Below are positions 1-10,577 of a stretch of 64,000 nt of DNA, in pieces. This DNA comes from Theobroma cacao (Eukaryota > Streptophyta > Magnoliopsida > Malvales > Malvaceae), in NCBI RefSeq assembly GCF_000208745.1, contig NC_030852.1, positions 11,421,873 through 11,485,872 on the forward strand, written 5' to 3'. The notes under the pieces are model-generated. The model was given only the letters and a program-made list of their open reading frames with translations. It was not told where the DNA came from and made no database searches. Within the stretch, counting starts at the first letter, position 1. Each line of letters starts with the position of its first letter. The position numbers and the translations under genes were made by a program.

Positions 1-177
1 TATTGGACTCCAAACTGGACCTTGAACTCCAAATCACTATTCTAAGCCATTTTGTGGATTTTAGAATTTTCAAATTCCTCTTAGAATTTCTATTTGAACT
101 AGGTCAAGGCTCGATTTAACTTAGTTTTACCACTCGATACAATACCGTCTTTTAATAGAGCTTGACAGGGTCTCACA
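1..177 (-). mobile_element. 5' end of an LTR-C family LTR, cut by window start
   Basis: Read on the minus strand it starts TGTGAGACCC at 177 and then follows the first part of the LTR-C copies at 10578 and 28727. The shared stretch is a 'gaactaggtcaaatag' block, then a 'gacttaaaatggtgattcg' block, in the same order and spacing. To its right the sequence resumes as LTR-E internal DNA (compare 178-240 with 13700-13763). It is therefore an insertion into that element. Its other end and target duplication lie outside the window. Confidence 0.55.
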
Positions 178-510
178 ATTAACCTCATAATTTCATGTGA
201 TAGGCATATCAAGCTTTAGCTAATATAGAACATTAATCTCCATTCCCAAAACATTGCACATCACAATGTCATATGGCTCCATGGACCTTTAGACTTAAGA
301 TCATCAGTCTAGTCAAATTTTTATCAAATCTTCATAATAATCTCTGAGAGATTACATCATCTAGCATATCAACTCTTAGCATATTTTGAGCGTCCATCTC
401 TTGAGCTCGTATCGACCATCCACTTGTGGATGTCGTACCATTTTTAATGCCTCGATTTGGCACTTAAGGCACTTCTTACGGCCTTTCCAAAACCAATTAA
501 TAATTAATGC
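178..510 (-). mobile_element. LTR-E element, internal segment (degenerate)
   Basis: About 60 bases at 178-240 match 13700-13763 in the same orientation. In the right-hand copy that block lies about 295 bases from the polypurine tract, so this is the 3' part of a minus-strand LTR-E internal region. I see no coherent reading frame. The segment continues at 2185-3157 and 4655-4714 after inserted LTRs are removed. Confidence 0.5.
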
Positions 511-515
511 CCCCT

Positions 516-2179
516 AATAACTCTATTATATAGAGTTATTTTGACACATTTTGGAGGCTTAACTAGCTACATCTTTGAGATTTTAGGTTCAAATTGTAGC
601 ATGTTAGGTGTTTTTCTAGTTTAATTTTGATTACAAGTTGAGTAGTTAGTTTAAGTATTTTAGTTAAATTTTATGTTATTTTGTTTTAAATTACTTTAAG
701 AGTATTTATTGCTTGTTTCTTTCATTGCCTTTGTAGAAAATTTGATGAAAAAGGCTCATTTGATGAAAACTCGTGCAGGTATGGTGATGGTTTCATTCAT
801 ATACATTACGGTATTTTGACCATATCTCTCTCTAAAGAACTTTAAATGAAGTGAATCTTAGATCAATAGAAAGCTAAGAGGAAGGCCTACAACTTTTATG
901 TTTGCCACCTTTCCCAGTTCTGATTGGATCATGGTCAAAATATTTGTCTAAGTTGAAGCTCTACAGTAGCATGCATAGACTGAACATGATGAGGTATTTT
1001 GAGTATATCTTTCAATCTAGAAGTCCAATTGATGTTGCTCCTGATCCATTAGAAAGTTAAGGGATAGAAATAAAACTTTTATGTTTATCACTTTACCCAG
1101 TTCAGAGCAAATCAGGGTGAAAATCATATTTAAAGTTGATAGACTGCTGTAGTTCTAGGAGAACAAGGCTGCAGCACTGGTGAAAGGAAACATAACACAT
1201 TTTCTTGAGAGCTCAGTGCCATAGTGCTGGAGAAGTAGTGATGCAGTGCTGGGTGATTTTCCAAAAATAAAAAGTTGACAAGATTTTGGAAATTAGGTTA
1301 CTTGGAGGTTTAAAGTAGGAGGCAGCAACTAACTATTCTGGAGATTTGGAACCAAGAACAAAGCAAGAAAACAAGAGAATTTTAGAGAGAATTGAGATTG
1401 CAAAGCTTCAATAATTAGTTTCTTTCTCTACTTTTGTGCTTCTTTTATTTTCTTCGACTTGGATTCATGGCTAAATTTCTTTGGATGTTGTTTATATTAG
1501 TTATTATGAGCTAAATTATCTTTCTAGGATTGTGGTGGATTTCAACATGTAGTTTGAATTTTAGTTTCTCTTTTACTTATCATGAATGGGTGTAGTTTTG
1601 CTTATTCAAATCTATTCTTAATGCTTTTGATTGCTTGGCCAACAATTAACTAATTTGTGAATTTAATTGAGACTCAACAGAGAGATTTTAGATTGGACTA
1701 AGGTTTGAATAGTGTATGTTCACGTCACTTAGGTGATTTGATTCGCGATTTGGGTAGACATACGCCAATTGCCATACATAGCCACATTAGGACACTTGCT
1801 TAATGAACTAATTAAGTTAGGTATTTGTACAAGCAACTACTTGTCTAAAGCTTTGGATCCTATGTTAGTAAAACCACCCATGAAAGATAAATAACAGAAA
1901 AACCTAGTATCGGATGAAATGTTGAATGAACCCATAATCCTAGGTCTTTAACATACTGCTTTTCTTAACTTATTTAGTTTCTAAGTTTATTTAGTGTTGA
2001 TTTTTAATTGTTTTTAATTAGTGTTTGTTCAATTTTTGAATTACTTATATAAGATTAATTTGTTTTATAATTTTAGTGCTTATTGAAACTTTAGAAACAA
2101 ATCTCCGTGGGACTATACTTTACTTCATCCCTATATTACTTGTTCGATACGTGTACTTGCGTGTGCAAAATCGACAACA
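516..2179 (+). mobile_element. Solo LTR, family AB, copy A (TSD CCCCT)
   Basis: A 1664-bp unit flanked by CCCCT at 511-515 and again at 2180-2184. It begins with a palindromic 'ataactct...agagttat' end (the expected TG seems lost) and ends CAACA. It aligns end to end with the inverse copy at 3158-4654. Each has an AT-rich start, one or more 'cccagttctga' blocks, an 'aatcctaggtctttaaca' stretch and a terminal 'gtgggactatac...acttgttcgatacgtg' segment. No internal coding region is present, so a solo LTR is the simplest reading. The terminal segment resembles Tat/Athila-type Ty3 LTR ends; that family call is inference. Confidence 0.75.
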
Positions 2180-2184
2180 CCCCT

Positions 2185-3157
2185 TTTTTGTCTGCACATA
2201 CAAAAGGAATACATCTAAGTGGAGTTCTAAACAAATCATTGGAATAGTTGACCAGCCCTTCTAATAATTCACATGTCTGGTTTACTAGCCTTGGGCCTTG
2301 GTCATTCCTTCACTGCTTCCACTTACTAAGGTCTACTTGTACCCTACCTTCAGACATCACATATTTTCAAAAGCCATTATTGCGTATCAAATTCATATCA
2401 GCGACTTAACACACAATCAGTGTTTTTTTCTTTTTGAGCACAAAATGTCGACCATAAGCATGACTACAAACTTATTTAGTTGTCCCTTCCGACTTACAAT
2501 CATAGCTCCAATTACGATGGATCACAATCCAACATTTGCCTTATCTTTATCAGGCAATCCTTCACCTTTGTGTGCTCTACATCCATAGGCACATTAAGAC
2601 CGGAACATTGTCAATTCTACATAATGGTAGAAATTATTGCCTCAAAACCACACTCTTGTGTATTCTTATCCTTACAATAAGTCCATATATTGCACGACAT
2701 GTTAGTCCAACGCTCCAACATTCATACATATCCATTAGCTCCTTGAGCTTTAACATTTTCCACTTCGGGAGGAACTTCTCAAACTACTTCACCAAAGGCA
2801 TTCATAGAATGGACACAAGTTCGTAATATGTGGTCTAATGCCTAAAGCAGTGACCATACAATTCTAGGGTTCCACTTTTAGCCATTGATCATAGCTCTCA
2901 TCACGGGTATATATACTTATATACTACCCAACTGCTCACAAGTCACTCATGGCCGTTCAAATTCATTCCCCTTATTAGGCTCAATATTATCTTATCAGAT
3001 ATATCTTTCACCCTAGTAAACAACCTCCTTATCTAGGCTCATATCTTGTAGCTTAATCAGATTTGCTAACCAAACAAATCTTGGGAAGCTCATTCAAATC
3101 AAAGTCGCCCATATAAAACATTGAAAATAACGATCCTCCCCATATAGTATCAAATAT
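2185..3157 (-). mobile_element. LTR-E element, internal segment (degenerate)
   Basis: DNA between the two AB solo LTRs. Several open stretches of 60-96 codons exist at 2298-2826, but they overlap in different frames and show no gag, protease, reverse transcriptase or integrase motif. I read them as chance. By position this is part of the LTR-E internal region interrupted by insertions. Confidence 0.35.
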
Positions 3158-4654
3158 TGTTGTTGATTTCTCACGCAACTGCATGTTTCGTTAACAAGTA
3201 ATATAATAATGAAGTAGAGTATCGTTCTCACAGAGAATTGTTTAATTCCTACTATTAACTACTAAAATTAACACACCCTAATTTTATTCAAACAACCAAA
3301 TTTTAAAATTATTAAAAAGAAATATTAAAACTGCTAAACTGAAACTTCAATCAACTACCAAACCTAAGATTATAATATCCCTCAATACTTCATCTGATTA
3401 TTGTCTCTCTCTCTTAACTCAATTTAATGAATTAAGTTGCTAACATAGAGTCCTAAATTATTTACAAGTCTCTGTCAAGTTTCTCATAAAAATACCTCTC
3501 CCAAATTAATTTACTATATGTCTATGCTAATTAAATTAAAGAAAGATTCATTAAGTTTATGCTTTAATCCTGGCTACGTATGGCTTATACGTGTATGTCT
3601 ACCCTATATACAAATCAAACCACCTAATCAACTAAGTGTATTTGATCATAGGCTATTTTATTCAATCTCTACCCAAATCTCCTTCATCAAGGTTTAACCT
3701 AGGTTTCCAATTCAATCTAATTGGTGATCAAGCAATTAAAAGCATTAAGAACAGAATAAAATAAACAACTTAAATTTATCAAACATAAGCAAAAGAGAGA
3801 TAAATAATTCAGACTATATATTGAGTTCAATCATAATCTTAGATTAACAATTTAGTTCCCCATCAAGTTACACATCATCATTGAATAAAGTTTAAACAAT
3901 AAAAACAAACTAAGAAAATAAGAGAATAATCAAAAAGATAAAACTCAAGAATTATAATCTTGATCTTCCAAGTCTTCTTGAATCCTTCAAAATCTTCTCA
4001 GCTTCAATGACTCTCTGGCTTGACTCTCAACTTTCAATCTGGTGCTTTTTTTCCTCTTCTCTCAAGTCCTCTGAAAGGTTGTTTTTATAGGCTTTGAAGT
4101 TAGACCAATTTGGGTGAAGAAAGAAGTTAATTTCAGCTGGGATTTCCTTATCAGACTATGCAAGTCGCAGCTTTGCTCATTTAATTAACAGAAATCGTAA
4201 TTGCTCTAGGACTGCTGCAGTGCATCAACTTGAACAAGATTTTTGATCATCTGCCACTCTGAACTGGGTGAAGTGATAAACATAAAAGTTGTATATTTTT
4301 CTCTTATCTTTCCAATGGTTTAAGAATAGCTTCATTTAAAGATCTGTAGAGAAAGTTATGACTAAAATACCGAAACATGTGCAGTGTAAATCTGCACCTT
4401 AAAATTGCTCTCCTTTTTTTACTAAAATTCTTCTTCCAAACACCTACAAAAGCACAAATAAATCAAAAGCAACCTATCTTAACCACATTAACACCAAATT
4501 AAGTATAAAGTTAACTAAGATTAGATTGACTCACCTATAATAACTAATTTAAAATAATTAAATAAAACCTACTAATTTCTATACATTACTACAAAAACTA
4601 AGCCAAATTATTATCAAAATTAAGCTCAAATAACTCTATATTATAAAGTTATCA
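3158..4654 (-). mobile_element. Solo LTR, family AB, copy B (TSD AATAT)
   Basis: A 1497-bp inverse copy of the unit at 516-2179. On the minus strand it begins TGATAACTTT and ends CAACA. It is flanked by exact 5-bp repeats AATAT at 3153-3157 and 4655-4659. Inverted TG...CA ends plus a 5-bp target duplication identify an LTR insertion that lost its internal region by LTR-LTR recombination. It carries one copy of the 'cccagttc...' module (about 4225-4375). Confidence 0.85.
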
Positions 4655-4877
4655 AATATTCACTTCGTCATAACAAAACACGTTCAGCAAGAATGCCTTT
4701 CCGTTGCAATGACACTTGACTTAAATTATCAACTAGCCGAGGGTTTCTCACCAAACCTCCTCATTTTAAACTTAATTCATTTATTCCTTAATGTTGGAAG
4801 TCCATGCTCAATTATGGTATCAAAGAAATGGAAAAAAAGGTAGCAACCGAATCAAATGAGGAGCAAAATAGAAAGTT

Positions 4878-4914
4878 TTTTGCTGCAGCGAGATTCAATC
4901 TCGCTGCAGCAAAA
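4878..4914. repeat. Perfect 18-bp inverted repeat, 1-base loop
   Basis: The arms at 4878-4895 and 4897-4914 are exact reverse complements (ttttgctgcagcgagatt and its complement) separated by one C. This is the longest perfect palindrome I found in the LTR-D palindrome clusters. Confidence 0.9.
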
Positions 4915-5254
4915 TTTTTGGTCACAAAACAGAAAGTTTCTTGCTGTAGCGATAAGCTACAGTAACATTCTTGCTGTAGCGAGATTTCCAACTAGCCTTA
5001 CCCCTCCAACCCGAGAGTTTCTCGCTGCAGTGAGAAACAGAGCACCAGAAAAAATTTCCCATTTCCCTCAAGCAAAGGCCATCCTGTTCACATGACCAAC
5101 ACAACATGAAACTCATATAATTTCCCAAAGTTTAACATGTCAAATTTCACATGCATTTCAACCATTTTCATATTCATGAACTTTCTATAACACACATATC
5201 TATACATGTATATATATATATTCATCATCATGCACACTCTCCCATCGTCATCAG

Positions 5255-5375
5255 CTCATGTGCACTCCCCACTAGCACATGGCTAGGTCATCATCGGCTT
5301 ATGTGCACTCACACTCGCACATAGCCAGGTCATCATCGACTTATGTACACTCCTACTCGTACATAGCCTGGTCCA
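5255..5375 (-). repeat. LTR-D minisatellite, about 3 units
   Basis: Three imperfect units of about 48 bases, each with 'atgtgcactcc', 'actcgcacatagcc' and 'ggtcatcatc'. The same array occurs at the same place in other LTR-D copies (35001-35120, 45828-45920, 42107-42290, 62270-62440, 63680-63800) with different unit numbers and variants. Confidence 0.8.
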
Positions 5376-6591
5376 CATCAACATACAAAGAAGCACCCAA
5401 TGCTTATCATGCATATTATCATATTTTGATAACACATAAACCATTGTATAGCACATTTTCACAATATAAAATCACTTCACCAAAGGCTTGTTCCCAAGGT
5501 ACATTTTCAAAGGAAAACTGGATAAAATCTTTCAAATGTTTGTACAGTTGCATTCACATTCCTAAAACAAGTTTTGAAATGCAAGTCCACTCACCGGTAT
5601 GTTGTTAGGCCTTTAATCGACTCTAACTTCCTTAATGGTCCAAATGGGGTGATAGAGCTTCGTTGGAACCTACCATTACATTAGCATCACCATTATGTCA
5701 ATTCACATACTTATAGATTCTAAAAGTTATTTCTTGGCTAGCTTCCAAGTGCCATTTAAATGGCTATCTATATTCACTACCTTAACCTCTCTAAAATGAA
5801 TAAACATCCTACTATAAAACATTCACAAGCTTAATCATTAGCCACCCTCAACATTTAAAATCAACTTTAATGTACTGCTCACCTTGATAGCCTTGAAATT
5901 TTGAAATTCTTTCTAATAGTTTTTCAAGCTATTATAGGGGCTTTCTTTCTCTTTCTCTCTCTAAACACCTAGCTAGTGAGAGAAAGTATGAAAGTGGGAT
6001 TTTTCAAGGGTTTTAAATTAAGAGAATGGAAAAGCACAAGGGTTTATGGAAAGGATGCACCAAAAGCATGAAATTTGGAGCTATTTGAGGAAGGTTGTGG
6101 AGCTTTCTTATCAAGCTTTCATGGAGGTTGGGAAGCAATGTGAAAGAGAAGAAGAAGAAAAGCTGCTGGAGAATGTAGAAGTTGTTGGAAGAAAGAGATA
6201 TTTATAGCCCAAGCTTATCCACTCCACTTAAATTACCAAAATACCCCTCACAAATTAGGTTCTCTTCTAATCCTTTATGAAATCTTTTACTCTTTTGACA
6301 TTGGGACAAGGTCCATAATGGTCTAGAAATGCTTGGGTTCATGAAAATTTAAAAGTTTTTACTCGAGGTGAAAAATGACCATTTTGCCTCTATTGTGAAA
6401 ATTATTGAAACTTCTAGTTTTCTTTGTTTTTTCATCATTACACATCATTTATGCTGTCTTATGCCTATTTAGACCTTAAAATATATTAAAAATTTCTTCT
6501 GGGAACTTATTAGAGGAATTGACGAAACTACCCTAGCCCGTGTTATGGCGTCTATGCCTAGTTACAAGCCTATAAAGGTTGAGGTCTCACA

Positions 6592-7264
6592 CTAATTCAC
6601 ATACCTATAACTTTAGACCACGTCACGTCAAGTCAAATATTAGAAATTCTCAACCATCAGCTACAACCAACATCAAATTCAATTAGGCTGTTATACCCAT
6701 ATTCAACACATATGTGCATAAAAAATTCCTAGGGACTCATTGTCGTTCACACATATATGTAGTAGTCCCATACACCTTCACCATACGAGAGCATCCACTA
6801 ATGCTTACTCAAACAGAGCAGCTAGGTCAATCATCCATAATCCCAAATGTATAACAACCAAGCATTAACACAATGCACTTGCCTCAATGCATATCCAACA
6901 ATTCAAATTACTGCTAGAGGCCTCAACCATTTCGTTAACATGTTATCCAATTCTAGTGGATCTAATAGTCCCACCTCATCCATCATGACCAAAAGTTGTA
7001 GGAGCACATTTTCGTTAACATCTCTTTAGAAGCATTTTGCCCCAAAATCCTTTTAACAGTGGCTTGTCCCTCGATATGGCATACTCACTCGAACCAAAGT
7101 GACACCAATCGGATTCAAAGGTACGTTGGCTTACTAAAAACTCAAGAGTTTGTGAAGCCCTTAGCTCATAGTTCATGCTGCAGTCACAAACCATAAACAA
7201 GACGCTACATTAATCCCGACACTTTGTTGACAAACACAAATTTCACCTAAGACTCTCTAACCTA
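6592..7264 (-). mobile_element. LTR-E element, 5' internal segment
   Basis: Internal DNA next to the primer site at 7265-7283, so on the minus strand this is where a leader and gag would start. Short open stretches occur (for example 7200-7015 minus) but I recognise no gag motif or zinc knuckle. The element is either a non-coding derivative or too decayed to read. Confidence 0.4.
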
Positions 7265-7283
7265 GGCACTCTAATACCAACTT
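7265..7283 (-). other. tRNA-Met primer-binding site of LTR-E element
   Basis: On the minus strand it reads TTGGTATTAGAGTGCC three bases after the LTR end TGACA. It matches the standard plant tRNA-Met primer site (TTGGTATCAGAGC) with small changes. The Ty3 element at 47137-47155 has the same arrangement. Confidence 0.7.
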
Positions 7284-8831
7284 TGTCATGACCCAAATTC
7301 AAGGATCCGTGACCGACGCATGAGCCTAGTAGGCAAGCCTACTAGACCCAAGCAAGCTTCTGAATCCAAAATCTTATAACACAAATGCCAAGGGATTTAT
7401 AATCAAATATTCATAACAAATTCAGATATATTACATTATCCCTAGCTCATAGTCCATACAAATGTTCATAAGGCCACACACTGGCCAGTCAATCAAGTTC
7501 ATACATATCAACCTTTATATAATTCAAATGGCGCATCGTGCTTGACATATTTTCAACTAACCAAGCTAGGAAGGCGAAAGGCTCACATAAACTCAGTGGA
7601 GTGACACGTTGGGAAAGAGACCTACTAGATGCCATTTATGTATTTGTCCAATCGATGACATTTGCCATGTAACCCCATAACTTCTTTATCTGCACATGGT
7701 ACAAAAGAGGAGTGAGTCGTCTAATGCTCAATAAGGGGATGCTATCACAACATAATATTTTACATATAAAATATATTTAGACCTATCTAGCCATAAAACT
7801 TTCATATTAAAAAATCTCCAATTCAAAGGTGCAAGGATCATCCTAATATCCTACATCCACAACTCATTATGTTAAGTCCTGCTAGATCACATCTCAATGG
7901 TGTATCATATCCATAAATTTCCAAGTTCTATAGCCTCACAACAATTCATATCAATACGAGGCTTAGCTTTAAAGCTGTTATCATCAAACTAGGCTTTATA
8001 GCACACCCTAGTTGCCGAGCACAACCTGAAATCTCATTTATATATAATTTGCTTGTTACGAAGCATTTCATCAAATATCATTCACAATAGTCACCACATA
8101 TTCATATTTCAAATCAAATCATACCATCCCCGATGCATGTTATCATAGTCAAACGAAATCAAATGAGTGGTCTTGCCCTAAACATAGTCAAATAATGTTC
8201 AGTGGCCAATCAACAGAGAAACAAATCACACACAGGGCAAAGCCCCCTGGGCAAAGAAATAAAACACGTACGTGCCAAAGCAACAGGCAGAGAATCATAT
8301 CATCAACCGAAGTAATCTCCTGACATCGGCATCACTTGGAGTAATCTCAATGGATGGCATCAAAACACTGTGGGTGGGAATCACAGGCCGAATTAGTGTA
8401 ACTGTCCCTACTTACCACCATCCCTATAGGTGCACACAGTCATAGGGAATATGACTCCACTCCACCTCAATTCAAATCGATGTCTAGAATTCATCCCTCA
8501 AACGGAACACATATGCATAAATCAAGCCATCGTGCTTGTGACATTTCATATGTCCACATTAAACCATATTCAAATTTAATGAGCTTCAATCATCTCAAAG
8601 CTCAGTATAATTCTAAGTGCCTTCAAATCTCTAAGACATCATCAAACAAAACATAATCAATCTCTAGGCCCTCTTGCCAATAACCCCATATGGGTATTAA
8701 TCGTATTCAGTCATATCAATAGTGGCTTAACAATCGTACACATATCCTCGAATCAACCACAAATACGTGGGCATTCATGCATAGATCATATCCATAAGCA
8801 ATCATGGCTCTTCCGCCTCACATACTTAACG

Positions 8832-8893
8832 TCACCTTAATCGTTGTGCCATTATCCGAACATCACCTTAATCGTTGTGCCATTATCCCAAAT
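8832..8893. repeat. 31-bp tandem duplication
   Basis: 'tcaccttaatcgttgtgcc' plus 'attatcc' occurs at 8832 and again at 8863, nearly identical, within LTR-E. Confidence 0.85.
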
Positions 8894-9827
8894 ACAAATC
8901 GTGCCTATATAGCTAATTGGGTAGTCGATTCATCAAAATTCAGCACAGTCCTTAGTCCATAATTCATATCACACCATGTGTAAGGTTTTTACTCTGAGTC
9001 TTACATACCATGATTCCCAACACAATGATATCATGTGGCTCACCACAAATCCAACAAACACAAATTTCCTATCTTGGATAACCAATTAGCCTAGGCATTC
9101 TCATCTAAGCACACAATCATGTTCGTTCTCTAGCCTAGGCACATACCTCTAGGCAAACATATACATATACATGTACAATTATATATGTACACATCCTAAT
9201 TCTCTAGCCTAGGCATACACACAACATTGAAGTACCATGGCAATGCATACATCATGCGAGATGCATGACATGCATTTAATTAAATCCCACTTACCTCAAC
9301 AATCAGAGGCACACCGCAATCAATCTCAACCTTTAGCCTCCAGTCATCCTATAGCTCATCCATGAGTAAAATAGCTCAACTCTCCCCTTGGACACATCAA
9401 AATCATAATTATTTCCTAGATTTAAAAAATATCTAGCTTTTCAAAAATAACCAAATTCCATAAACAAGCTCAAATCCTTCAATGATGAGCTAAATCCTTA
9501 TGTTAGAAGGTGGGTTGTCCAAATATAGGCTCCAAATCTCCAATAAACTCAACGGGAGAAAGTTTGACCCAATTTGAAAATATTTGGATCCGAGGTTATT
9601 AACCAATTAAATTGAGCATCAATCGGTAAAAATGCATAATCTTAGCTCTGGATCATTTTCAAAGCTTGGATCTAGCTCAAATAATCACTAAATGGCATTT
9701 AGGGGCTTAGGGTTCGAAGAAAGAAGAGAGAGAAAGAAAGAAAAAGTTGAGAGAGAAAAATGGGGAGAAATGGCTCGCAACCGCTTTTTATTTTTTTCTT
9801 TCCTCTTTGACGTATTCATACATTTGG

Positions 9828-10018
9828 CAATGTATCAATACATTTGCCTTAATTGCAAATGACTATATTGAGACATTTAGGCAATGTATCGATACATTTT
9901 GAGTAGAATGGTCCTAGGTACTCCTTGCTTCAAATGTATCTATACATTGTGGCAATACATCGATACATGTTCATCTTTCCTAGAATGTATCGATACATCT
10001 GTAAAGTATTGATACATC
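9828..10018. repeat. Array of ATGTATCGATACAT palindromes in LTR-E
   Basis: Six or so copies of a 12-16 bp palindrome centred on TATCGATA, some perfect (aatgtatcgatacatt at 9883-9898; aatgtatcgatacat at 9984-9998) and some with one change. They are spaced 20-50 bases apart. Confidence 0.85.
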
Positions 10019-10577
10019 TTGCCCAATTGCACCTTTCTTACACCCAAACTTAAAAAATCCAAACTTAACACCCCAAAATTATTTTCCTTTCAACTCATAC
10101 TTCAAAATGACTATCTTAACTCATAATCGTCATTCATTTAATCTAACACACAATCAAATCTCAATTTAAACTTCAAAATTCAAGATTTATCACCCATTCC
10201 TCAAAATTTCAGCTAAGTTTCAAGATTTTGTGTTCTAAGTGCCACAATTATCATTCTCACCTCAATTCATCAAGAATACTCAATATCAAAGCATAAACTC
10301 ATCACACCATTTCAAATCTTCATTATGCTCTACGTCACATAGTATACTAATCAAAACTTAGCATAATTTTGCTTAAGCATCATACTCATCTAAGTGCCAA
10401 ACAATGCATTATACCATTCATGTGCCAAACATATGCACAACAATATTTTGAGCCTTCACATGCTCATATATCATATTCATGGCTCTATGGACATAGGCAT
10501 ACTCCTAAACTCTTAAACATATTCACCAAAAATTTAATTTAGCCTATCAATTGGCTTGGTTCACATTATATAGTTCA

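Larger units (their letters stand above)
4715..6591 (-). mobile_element. Truncated LTR-D (copy D1)
   Basis: On the minus strand it starts TGTGAGACCT at 6591 and follows LTR-D (compare 40812-43522) up to about 4715, where the match stops before the usual GTCATGACA end. The last 650 or so bases of the LTR are therefore missing. It holds the LTR-D hallmarks: the GTGCAC minisatellite (5255-5375), an AT microsatellite (about 5207-5222) and the GCTGCAGC palindrome cluster (4878-5035). It lies inside LTR-E internal DNA. Confidence 0.7.

Noticed and set aside
2298..2826. Three overlapping open frames of 66-96 codons
   Set aside because: They are in different frames, have no motif, and lie in degenerate LTR-E internal DNA.
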